DNA of 64,000 nt, from positions 3,242,382 to 3,306,381 of the forward strand of contig OW804099.1 in NCBI GenBank assembly GCA_942159475.1, read 5' to 3'. A program made the translations under genes and the position numbers. This stretch comes from Sthenelais limicola (taxonomy: Eukaryota; Annelida; Polychaeta; Phyllodocida; Sigalionidae). A model generated the notes under the pieces. That model saw only the letters and a list, made by a program, of their open reading frames with translations, had not been told where the DNA came from and did not search any database. Positions 22,349 through 32,300 of the stretch are shown here, piece by piece (position 1 is the first letter of the stretch; the number at the start of each line of letters is the position of its first letter).

Positions 22349-22758
22349 TGTGATGTGTTTCAGGCAAATGAGTCATAAGTCGCAAAAAATGGATTTTGAG
22401 ATATAAACATATTTGAAAAGATGAGATAAAGCCAATTCGAATGATAGTAAACAGTCTAATAATCTAATAACTATTTCTATATTTTAAGTTTGATGTTTTC
22501 CTTTTTAAAAAACAAAGTTTCCAATATTTCTTGGGGAAAATAGACAGTAAAGGAACTAAATGTAGTCCATATGAGGACCTTTAAAACGAAAGGATATATT
22601 ACAAAGATTGTGCTGTAATTTGATACATCGATTGATATAGCCATAAGTGATAAACCCACCAAAAATCAAAACATTCCAATGATATGATCCTGTGAAAAAA
22701 ACACTTTGAAAAATATAAATTTTGCGACTTATGACTCATTTTCCTGAAACACATCACA
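22349..22758. mobile_element. 410-bp MITE-like element with ~39-bp TIRs
   Basis: The left end TGTGATGTGTTTCAGGCAAA continues into TGAGTCATAAGTCGCAAAA. The right end is its reverse complement with very few mismatches, ending CCTGAAACACATCACA. The interior is AT-rich and noncoding; a minus-strand frame of 87 residues overlapping it reads only through the repeat. A single end of the same family occurs at 2996-3053. Non-autonomous DNA transposon; the source family is unknown. Confidence 0.85.
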
Positions 22759-23512
22759 AATGATGAAGTCAGAGAAGTCCATGAGACGGCCATTTTAGCT
22801 GGTATAACCAACCCAAAAGAATGCAATTCTTTACAGTATATTGTATGGGAGAGAGAAAACAATTGTGTATATCAAACAGATGATAAAAAAGTTGTTGCTG
22901 AAAGCTGGTTTTTACTAATATTAGATGAGGAGTTGTTGTAGGGTCTAGGAGTTGGTTTTTAAGTTAATTTAAACTTAAAGGGGCACCTTCAGTATAAGAG
23001 GGATGGGTGGGGCCAGCGGGAGCTTTCCCCTGTCAGACACAGTCCCATGAAGAGCAGAGCACAGTTTTTGAATGTCTTCCCTAATATCTCATATTTTAGC
23101 CACTGTTTCTTCATGTAAATAGCTACAGATATAAATGAATATATGGAGGCAATGATGTCTACTTACATTAAAAATCGTAGCCCTCTTTACATCACTAATT
23201 CATTAACTCCATTGAGAATATAACTGTTGTAGATTTAAACTGAAGCTAACTGAAACAGTCTTTGTGTTTACACCAGTCACATGATACAACAACACCACAT
23301 GGGGGGCGGAGTATTGCTTTGTATACACTGGTTACTTATAAGTTCCTGACTGGAAGGGCCATGTGCCCCTGATAAGGACTGTTTTGGTTTGGGGCATTAT
23401 CTATGCAAGAGTGTCACATGACCATCTGGTGCCGCCTCCCAGACCCTTATCACAAGTTGAGAATGATTAATGACATTACGCTGGGACCCCAGCGTGGATG
23501 GGCCTTTAACTT
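22759..23512. other. Unique stretch, no gene seen
   Basis: Mixed-composition sequence with no open frame of interest and no array. A GC-richer segment lies at about 22979-23050. Nothing was recognised. Confidence 0.4.
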
Positions 23513-23574
23513 TAATCCAAATTAGGAAATTAAATCCCAATTAGGAAATTTAATCCAAATTAGGAAATTTAATA
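23513..23574. repeat. ~20-bp direct repeat, 3 copies
   Basis: AATCCAAATTAGGAAATT and two close variants stand in tandem, immediately before the 36-bp array. Confidence 0.9.
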
Positions 23575-23581
23575 GAGTCAT

Positions 23582-26300
23582 AATAGAGTGGTTCCACTGT
23601 AACACAAGGGTGGTCTCAATAGAGAGGTTCCACTGTAACACAAGGGTGGTCTCAATAGAGAAGTTCCACTGTAACACAAGGGTGGTCTCAATAGAGAAAT
23701 TCCACTGTAACACAAGGATGGTCTCAATAGAGAAGTTCCACTGTAACACAGGGGTGGTCTCAATAGAGAAGTTCCACTGTAACACAGGGGTGGTATCAAT
23801 AGAGAAGTTCCACTGTAACACAGGGGTGGTCTCAATAGAGAAGTTCCACTGTAACACAAGGGTGGTCTCAATAGAGAAGTTCCACTGTAACACAAGGGTG
23901 GTCTCAATAGAGAAATTCCACTGTAACACAAGGATGGTCTCAATAGAGAAGTTCCACTGTAACACAGGGGTGGTCTCAATAGAGAAGTTCCACTGTAACA
24001 CAGGGGTGGTATCAATAGAGAAGTTCCACTGTAACACAGGGGTGGTCTCAATAGAGAGGTTCCACTGTAACACAAGGGTGGTCTCAATAGAGAGGTTCCA
24101 CTGTAACACAAGGGTGGTCTCAATAGAAAGGTTGCACTGTAACACAAGGGTGGTCTCAATAGAGAGGTTGCACTGTAACACAAGGGTTGTCTCAATAGAG
24201 AAGTTCCACTGTAACACAAGGGTTGTCTCAATAGAGAGGTTCCACTGTAACACAAGGGTTGTCTCAATAGAGAAGTTCCACTGTAACACAAGGATGGTCT
24301 CAATAGAGAAGTTCCACTGTAACACAAGGGTGGTCTCAATAGAGAAATTCCACTGTAACACAAGGATGGTCTCAATAGAGAAGTTCCACTGTAACACAGG
24401 GGTGGTCTCAATAGAGAAGTTCCACTGTAACACAGGGGTGGTATCAATAGAGAAGTTCCACTGTAACACAAGGGTGGTCTCAATAGAGAAGTTCCACTGT
24501 AACACAAGGGTGGTCTCAATAGAGAAGTTCCACTGTAACACAAGGGTGGTCTCAATAGAGAAATTCCACTGTAACACAAGGATGGTCTCAATAGAGAAGT
24601 TCCACTGTAACACAGGGGTGGTCTCAATAGAGAAGTTCCACTGTAACACAGGGGTGGTATCAATAGAGAAGTTCCACTGTAACACAAGGGTGGTCTCAAT
24701 AGAGAGGTTCCACTGTAACACAAGGGTGGTCTCAATAGAGAAGTTCCACTGTAACACAAGGATGGTCTCAATAGAGAGGTTCCACTGTAACACAAGGGTG
24801 GTCTCAATAGAGAAGTTCCACTGTAACACAGGGGTGGTCTCAATAGAGAAGTTCCACTGTAACACAGGGGTGGTATCAATAGAGAAGTTCCACTGTAACA
24901 CAAGGGTGGTCTCAATAGAGAGGTTCCACTGTAACACAAGGGTGGTCTCAATAGAGAAGTTCCACTGTAACACAAGGATGGTCTCAATAGAGAAATTCCA
25001 CTGTAACACAAGGATGGTCTCAATAGAGAAGTTCCACTGTAACACAGGGGTGGTCTCAATAGAGAAGTTCCACTGTAACACAGGGGTGGTATCAATAGAG
25101 AAGTTCCACTGTAACACAAGGGTGGTCTCAATAGAGAAGTTCCACTGTAACACAAGGGTGGTCTCAATAGAGAAGTTCCACTGTAACACAAGTGTGGTCT
25201 CAATAGAGAAGTTCCACTGTAACACAAGGGTGGTCTCAATAGAGAGGTTCCACTGTAACACAAGGGTGGTCTCAATAGAGAGGTTCCACTGTAACACAAG
25301 GGTGGTCTCAATAGAGAGGTTCCACTGTAACACAAGGGTGGTCTCAATAGAGAAGTTCCACTGTAACACAAGGGTGGTCTCAATAGAGAGGTTCCACTGT
25401 AACACAAGGATGGTCTCAATAGAGAGGTTCCACTGTAACACAAGGGTGGTCTCAATAGAGAAGTTCCACTGTAACACAGGGGTGGTCTCAATAGAGAAGT
25501 TCCACTGTAACACAGGGGTGGTATCAATAGAGAAGTTCCACTGTAACACAAGGGTGGTCTCAATAGAGAGGTTCCACTGTAACACAAGGGTGGTCTCAAT
25601 AGAGAAGTTCCACTGTAACACAAGGATGGTCTCAATAGAGAAATTCCACTGTAACACAAGGATGGTCTCAATAGAGAAGTTCCACTGTAACACAGGGGTG
25701 GTCTCAATAGAGAAGTTCCACTGTAACACAGGGGTGGTATCAATAGAGAAGTTCCACTGTAACACAAGGGTGGTCTCAATAGAGAAGTTCCACTGTAACA
25801 CAAGGGTGGTCTCAATAGAGAAGTTCCACTGTAACACAAGTGTGGTCTCAATAGAGAAGTTCCACTGTAACACAAGGGTGGTCTCAATAGAGAGGTTCCA
25901 CTGTAACACAAGGGTGGTCTCAATAGAGAGGTTGCACTGTAACACAAGGGTGGTCTCAATAGAGAGGTTCCACTGTAACACAAGGGTGGTCTAAATAGAG
26001 AGGTTCCACTGTAACACAAGGGTGGTCTCAATAGAGAGGTTCCACTGTAACACAAGTGTGGTCTCAATAGAGAAGTTCCACTGTAACACAAGTGTGGTCT
26101 CAATAGAGAAGTTCCACTGTAACACAAGGGTGGTCTCAATAGAGAGGTTCCACTGTAACACAAGGGTGGTCTCAATAGAGAGGTTCCACTGTAACACAAG
26201 GGTGGTCTCAATAGAGAGGTTCCACTGTAACACAAGGGTGGTCTCAATAGAGAGGTTCCACTGTAACACAAGGGTGGTCTCAATAGAGAGGTTCCACTGT
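23582..26300. repeat. 36-bp tandem array (~75 copies) with 216-bp HOR
   Basis: The monomer starts GTGGTCTCAATAGAGARGTT and ends CCACTGTAACACAAGG. A GGTATCAA variant marks a six-monomer higher-order repeat, at 23792, 24008, 24440, 24656, 24872, 25088, 25520 and 25736: every interval is 216 or 432 bp. The period is 12 codons and most frames lack stops, so frames of 819 and 901 (minus) and 794 (plus) residues appear, repeating LQWNFSIETTLV, CYSGTSLLRPPL and VVSIEKFHCNTR. They coexist on both strands and one TCAA-to-TAAA change at about 25992 ends the plus frame, so coding is doubtful. Confidence 0.98.
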
Positions 26301-26466
26301 ACTCCTAATGTAAAGTGGTCCCACATTCTATCTAACTTCAGAATAGTCTCTGACTGTTGTGAATAGAATATTAGCCCAGGGATGAATAATATAATCAATT
26401 ACAAATATTCAGGGATTTGTAATCTTAATTTTCATGTTAACTCATTATCTTTGTCTATATTTGCAG
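26301..26466 (+). other. Likely intron end with splice acceptor
   Basis: Unique AT-rich sequence that ends in a pyrimidine-rich tract followed by TTTGCAG at 26460-26466, a canonical 3' splice site. The exon would start at 26467. In-frame TGA codons at 26472 and 26487 then precede the ATG at 26529, which places the first coding ATG in this exon. Confidence 0.6.
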
Positions 26467-26528
26467 ACGTCTGAGAAGTGGAAGTGTGACACATTTATCC
26501 TTTAGCATCTAAGCACATAAACATACTC

Positions 26529-27890
26529 ATGGAGACAGGACGGGCAGCAAGTGTACCCTCTGTACCGATGGTGACTTGTGCACCTACTGTACTCATGGAG
26601 ACAGGACGGGCAGCAAGTGGGACTTATGTACCCCCGGTACGGATAGAAACTATATGGATGTCAGAAGGTATGATGCATCACAGAGTGACTCTTACAGGGG
26701 AGACAGGACAGGCAGCAAATGCTACACGTGTGACTAGTGAACCTACGCAACAGGTGACATTAAATGTGACTGATTCAGGGGAGAAACAGCACAACTGTAG
26801 TGTGTGTGTTGAAGGGTTTACAGAGAGCAGTAGTTTAGAGAAACATTTGCTGACACACAGTGCTAAGAGAAATTATGAATGTACTGTGTGTGACTATAGG
26901 ACAGCACATGCTGCAAACCTGAAGAGACACATGAGAACACATACTGGAGAAAAGCCTCACAAATGTACTGAGTGTGACTATAGGGCAGCACGGGCTGGAC
27001 GCTTGAGGGAACACATGAGAACACATACTGGGGAAATGCATGCTAGAGAAAAGCCTCATAAATGTACAGAGTGTGACTATAGGGCAGCACGAGTTGGAGA
27101 CCTGAGGGTACACATGAGAACACATACTGGAGAAAAGCCCTATAAATGTACTGTGTGTGACTATAGGGCAGCACAGGCTACACTCCTGAGGGTACACATG
27201 AGAACACATACTGGAGAAAAGCCCTATAAATGTACTGTGTGTGACTATAGGGCAGCACAGACTACACTCCTGAGGGTACACATGAGAACACATACTGGGG
27301 AAAAGCCTCATGAATGTACTGAGTGTGACTATAGGGCAGCACAGGCTGGACACCTGAGGGTACACATGAGAACACATACTGGGGAAAAGCCTTATGAATG
27401 TACTGAGTGTGACTATAGGGCAGCACAGGCTACACTCCTGAGGGTACACATGAGAACACATACTGGAGAAAAGCCCTATAAATGTACTGTGTGTGACTAT
27501 AGGGCAGCACAGGCTACACTCCTGAGGGTACACATGAGAACACATACTGGGGAAAAGCCTCATGAATGTACTGAGTGTGACTATAGGGCAGCACAGGCTG
27601 GACACCTGGGGGAACACATGAGAACACATACTGGAGAAAAGCCTCATGAATGTACTGTGTGTGACTATAGGGCAGCACAGGCTACACTCCTGAGGGTACA
27701 CATGAGAACACATACTGGGGAAAAGCCTCATGAATGTACTGTGTGTGACTATAGGGCAGCACGGGCTGGAGACCTGAGGATACACATGAGAACACATACT
27801 GGGGAAAAGCCTCACAAATGTACTGAGTGTGACTATAGGACAGCCTATGCTGGACACCTGGGGGAACACATGAGAACACATGCCTCATGA
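26529..27890 (+). CDS. C2H2 zinc-finger protein, 13 fingers
   Basis: 453 residues, predicted nuclear DNA-binding protein. Residues 1-85 have no known effector domain (no KRAB, BTB or ZAD seen) but hold three ETGRAA-like repeats at 2-7, 24-29 and 58-63. Thirteen fingers of pattern C-x2-C-x12-H-x3-H follow: the first spans C90-H110 and is diverged with a classic phenylalanine, the rest begin at C118, C146, C179, then every 28 residues to C431-H451. Linkers are TGEKPH or TGEKPY, except a five-residue insertion between fingers 3 and 4 (TGEMHAREKPH). Fingers 2-13 are CDYR[AT]A type. Five of them (5, 6, 8, 9, 11) carry the same predicted contacts Q, T, L, V. In-frame TGAs at 26472 and 26487 fix ATG 26529 as the first possible start in this exon; Kozak context is weak (C at -3, G at +4). 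The stop results from an 11-bp deletion in the linker after finger 13. A conventional transcription factor is likeliest; the target is unknown. Confidence 0.85.
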   Translation: METGRAASVPSVPMVTCAPTVLMETGRAASGTYVPPVRIETIWMSEGMMHHRVTLTGETGQAANATRVTSEPTQQVTLNVTDSGEKQHNCSVCVEGFTESSSLEKHLLTHSAKRNYECTVCDYRTAHAANLKRHMRTHTGEKPHKCTECDYRAARAGRLREHMRTHTGEMHAREKPHKCTECDYRAARVGDLRVHMRTHTGEKPYKCTVCDYRAAQATLLRVHMRTHTGEKPYKCTVCDYRAAQTTLLRVHMRTHTGEKPHECTECDYRAAQAGHLRVHMRTHTGEKPYECTECDYRAAQATLLRVHMRTHTGEKPYKCTVCDYRAAQATLLRVHMRTHTGEKPHECTECDYRAAQAGHLGEHMRTHTGEKPHECTVCDYRAAQATLLRVHMRTHTGEKPHECTVCDYRAARAGDLRIHMRTHTGEKPHKCTECDYRTAYAGHLGEHMRTHAS

Positions 27891-28572
27891 ATGTACTGTG
27901 TGTGACTATAGGGCAGCAACTGTGTGTGACTGTAGGGCAGCACATACTGGGGAAGATATATAAATGTACTGTGTGTGACTATAGGACAGCACATACTGGA
28001 GAACATATATAAATGTACTGTGTGTGACTATAGGGCAGCACATACTGGAGAACATATATAAATGTACTGTGTGTGACTATAGGACAGCACATACTGGAGA
28101 ACATATATAAATGTACTGTGTGTGACTATAGGGCAGCACACACTGGAGGACATATATAAATGTATTGTGTGTGACTATAGGGCAGCACATTCTGGAGGAC
28201 ATATATAAATGTACTGTGTGTGACTATAGGGCAGCACACACTGGAGGACATATATAAATGTATTGTGTGTGACTATAGGGCAGCACATTCTGGAGGACAT
28301 ATATAAATGTACTGTGTGTGACTATAGGGCAGCACACACTGGAGGACATATATAAATGTATTGTGTGTGACTATAGGGCAGCACACACTGGAGAACATAT
28401 ATAAATGTACTGTGTGTGACTATAGGGCAGCACATTCTGGAGGACATATATAAATGTACTGTGTGTGACTATAGGGCAGCACATTCTGGAGGACATATAT
28501 AAATGTACTGTGTGTGACTATAGGGCAGCACACACTGGAGGACATATATAAATGTACTGTGTGTGACTATAG
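27891..28572. repeat. 49-bp satellite derived from zinc-finger codons (~14 copies)
   Basis: Immediately after the stop the DNA still reads as finger sequence (ECTVCDYRAA, then TVCDCRAAHTGE) before a TAA near 27960. From about 27962 a 49-bp unit repeats: AATGTACTGTGTGTGACTAT, AGGGCAGCACA, YACTGGAGRACATATATA. Those pieces match the 84-bp finger-coding unit with 35 bp removed between GCAC and ACACATACTGG, where a short CAC microhomology lies. 35 is not a multiple of 3, so coding is lost. The array ends at TGTGACTATAG (28572). Confidence 0.9.
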
Positions 28573-29370
28573 TATTTTATGTATTCAATATTCTCAATAT
28601 TCTCATGAGAACCAAAGTGGGAAGTTTTAAACAATTCGCAATGTACAATTCGCCTTTGCCAATCCTCTCAAATAACCCATATTTCAGACAAAAATGAGCT
28701 TCAAAATGCAGTTTAACATAACAGAACTCATACCTTAAACCAATGTGATACCAAATATACTCAGATATACCCAGTATTCATCATTTTTCCGCTTAATTTA
28801 GGAGAATTTCCTAAATGTGTAGAGCTGCCTATTGTACATTTTCTGAAAATCTGACCCATTTATATAAATATCATACTTATCTAGTTATTCCTGTTGAGTT
28901 GCAAACACCATGTTACCTTATGTTCTAGCTGTACATTCAAGTGATAGGGCTGTAGAGTGCCCTATGCAATAATTTCCAAAATCGGCACTTTGTGTATATA
29001 ACTTCCAAAGTATTACTAATTAAGATACTCATGTCTAGGTAAAAGTTGCTGCATGTGTGAATGACATATTTTGCCATATTTATATCAAATAATCAAACAG
29101 ACTGGCGTTGAAATCAACTTAAGACAACCATTGAAACAGACTATATTCAGTGGTGAAACAGACAATAAGCGCGGCACTGATAGCACGTAATGCATAACCA
29201 TTCATACCAGTAGCTTACCGTAAGTGGCAGCGGAGGCTGGCAAGCTTTGAAAGTATTTAAAAAACACCATTAATTTTCTACTTAGTACAAAGCAAGATAT
29301 GGCTTACATTCACCATGTTTAGATTAAGAGATACATTTTCCCATTTATTTTGGACATGTATAGGCAAAGA
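28573..29370. other. Unique stretch, no gene seen
   Basis: AT-rich sequence without arrays or long frames. It may hold the 3' untranslated end of the zinc-finger gene, but no clear polyadenylation signal stands out. Confidence 0.4.
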
Positions 29371-32300
29371 TTAGGCCCGCTCCACCATGACATGTTCCCC
29401 AGCATGTTCCTACATTAGGCCCACTCCACCATGACATGTTCCCCAGCATGTTCCTACATTAGGCCCACTCCACCATGACATGTTCCCCAGCATGTTCCTA
29501 CATTAGGCCTGCTCCACCATGTTCCCCAGCATGTTCCTACATTAGGCCTGCTCCACCATGACATGTTCCCCAGCATGTTCCTACATTAGGCCCGCTCCAC
29601 CATGACATGTTCCTACATTAGGCCCACTCCACCATGACATGTTCCTACATTAGGCCCACTCCACCATGACATGTTCCCCAGCATGTTCCTACATTAGGCC
29701 CACTCCACCATGACATGTTCCCCAGCATGTTCCTACATTAGGCCCACTCCACCATGACATGTTCCCCAGCATGTTCCTACATTAGGCTCCACCATGACAT
29801 GTTCCCCAGCATGTTCCTACATTAGGCCCACTCCACCATGACATGTTCCCCAGCATGTTCCTACATTAGGCCCGCTCCACCATGACATGTTCCCCAGCAT
29901 GTTCCTACATTAGGCCCACTCCACCATGACATGTTCCCCAGCATGTTCCTACATTAGGCCCACTCCACCATGACATGTTCCCCAGCATGTTCCTACATTA
30001 GGCCTGCTCCACCATGACATGTTCCCCAGCATGGTCCTACATTAGGCCCGCTCCACCATGACATGTTCCCCAGCATGTTCCTACATTAGGCCCACTCCAC
30101 CATGACATGTTCCCCAGCATGTTCCTACATTAGGCCCACTCCACCATGACATGTTCCCCAGCATGTTCCTACATTAGGCCCACTCCACCATGACATGTTC
30201 CTACATTAGGCCCACTCCACCATGACATGTTCCCCAGCATGTTCCTACATTAGGCCTGCTCCACCATGACGTGTTCCCCAGCATGTTCCTACATTAGGCC
30301 CGCTCCACCATGACATGTTCCCCAGCATGTTCCTACATTAGGCCTGCTCCACCATGACATGTTCCCCAGCATGTTCCTACATTAGGCCTGCTCCACCATG
30401 ACATGTTCCTACATTAGGCCCGCTCCACCATGACATGTTCCCCAGCATGTTCCTACATTATGCCCGCTCCACCATGACATGTTCCCCAGCATGTTCCTAC
30501 ATTAGGCCCACTCCACCATGACATGTTCCCCAGCATGTTCCTACATTAGGCTCACTCCACCATGACATGTTCCCCAGCATGTTCCTACATTAGGCCTGCT
30601 CCACCATGACATGTTCCCCAGCATGTTCCTACATTAGGCTCACTCCACCATGACATGTTCCCCAGCATGTTCCTACATTAGGCCCACTCCACCATGACAT
30701 GTTCCCCACCATGTTCCTACATTAGGCCCACTCCACCATGACATGTTCCCCAGCATGTTCCTACATTAGGCCCACTCCACCATGACATGTTCCCCAGCAT
30801 GTTCCTACATTAGGCCCACTCCACCATGACATGTTCCCCAGCATGTTCCTACATTAGGCCCACTCCACCATGACATGTTCCCCAGCATGGTCCTACATTA
30901 GGCTCACTCCACCATGACATGTTCCCCAGCATGTTCCTACATTAGGCTCCACCATGACATGTTCCCCAGCATGTTCCTACATTAGGCCCACTCCACCATG
31001 ACATGTTCCCCAGCATGTTCCTACATTAGGCCTGCTCCACCATGACATGTTCCCCAGCATGTTCCTACATTAGGCCCACTCCACCATGACATGTTCCTAC
31101 ATTAGGCCTGCTCCACCATGACATGTTCCCCAGCATGTTCCTACATTAGGCCCACTCCACCATGACATGTTCCCCAGCATGTTCCTACATTAGGCCCGCT
31201 CCACCATGACATGTTCCCCAGCATGTTCCTACATTAGGCCCACTCCACCATGACATGTTCCCCAGCATGTTCCTACATTAGGCTCACTCCACCATGACAT
31301 GTTCCCCAGCATGTTCCTACATTAGGCCCACTCCACCATGACATGTTCCCCAGCATGTTCCTACATTAGGCCTGCTCCACCATGACATGTTCCCCAGCAT
31401 GTTCCTACATTAGGTCCACTCCACCATGACATGTTCCCCAGCATGTTCCTACATTAGGCCTGCTCCACCATGACATGTTCCCCAGCATGTTCCTACATTA
31501 GGCTCCACCATGACATGTTCCTACATTAGGCCCGCTCCACCATGACATGTTCCTACATTAGGCCCACTCCACCATGACATGTTCCCCAGCATGTTCCTAC
31601 ATTAGGCCCACTCCACCATGACATGTTCCCCAGCATGTTCCTACATTAGGCCCACTCCACCATGACATGTTCCCCAGCATGTTCCTACATTAGGCCCGCT
31701 CCACCATGACATGTTCCTACATTAGGCCCACTCCACCATGACATGTTCCCCAGCATGTTCCTACATTAGGCCCGCTCCACCATGACATGTTCCCCAGCAT
31801 GTTCCTACATTAGGCCCACTCCACCATGACATGTTCCCCAGCATGTTCCTACATTAGGCCCACTCCACCATGACATGTTCCCCAGCATGTTCCTACATTA
31901 GGCCCACTCCACCATGACATGTTCCCCAGCATGTTCCTACATTAGGCCCACTCCACCATGACATGTTCCCCAGCATGTTCCTACATTAGGCCCACTCCAC
32001 CATGACATGTTCCCCAGCATGTTCCTACATTAGGCCCACTCCACCATGACATGTTCCCCAGCATGGTCCTACATTAGGCCCGCTCCACCATGACATGTTC
32101 CCCAGCATGTTCCTACATTAGGCCCACTCCACCATGACATGTTCCCCAGCATGTTCCTACATTAGGCCCACTCCACCATGACATGTTCCCCAGCATGTTC
32201 CTACATTAGGCCCACTCCACCCAGACATGTTCCTACATTAGGCCCACTCCACCATGACATGTTCCCCAGCATGTTCCTACATTAGGCCCGCTCCACCATG

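Noticed and set aside
22599..22862. 87-codon minus-strand frame
   Set aside because: It overlaps the inverted-repeat element and flank, with no domain or start support.
23522..26398. Long open frames (up to 901 codons) on both strands as genes
   Set aside because: The 36-bp period is a multiple of 3 and the unit lacks stops in several frames, so long frames are expected. They overlap on both strands and have no promoter, start or domain evidence.
26835..27945. Minus-strand frames of 348 and 87 codons opposite the zinc fingers
   Set aside because: They are antisense shadows of the 84-bp finger repeat (SMCSHVYPQ-type repeats).
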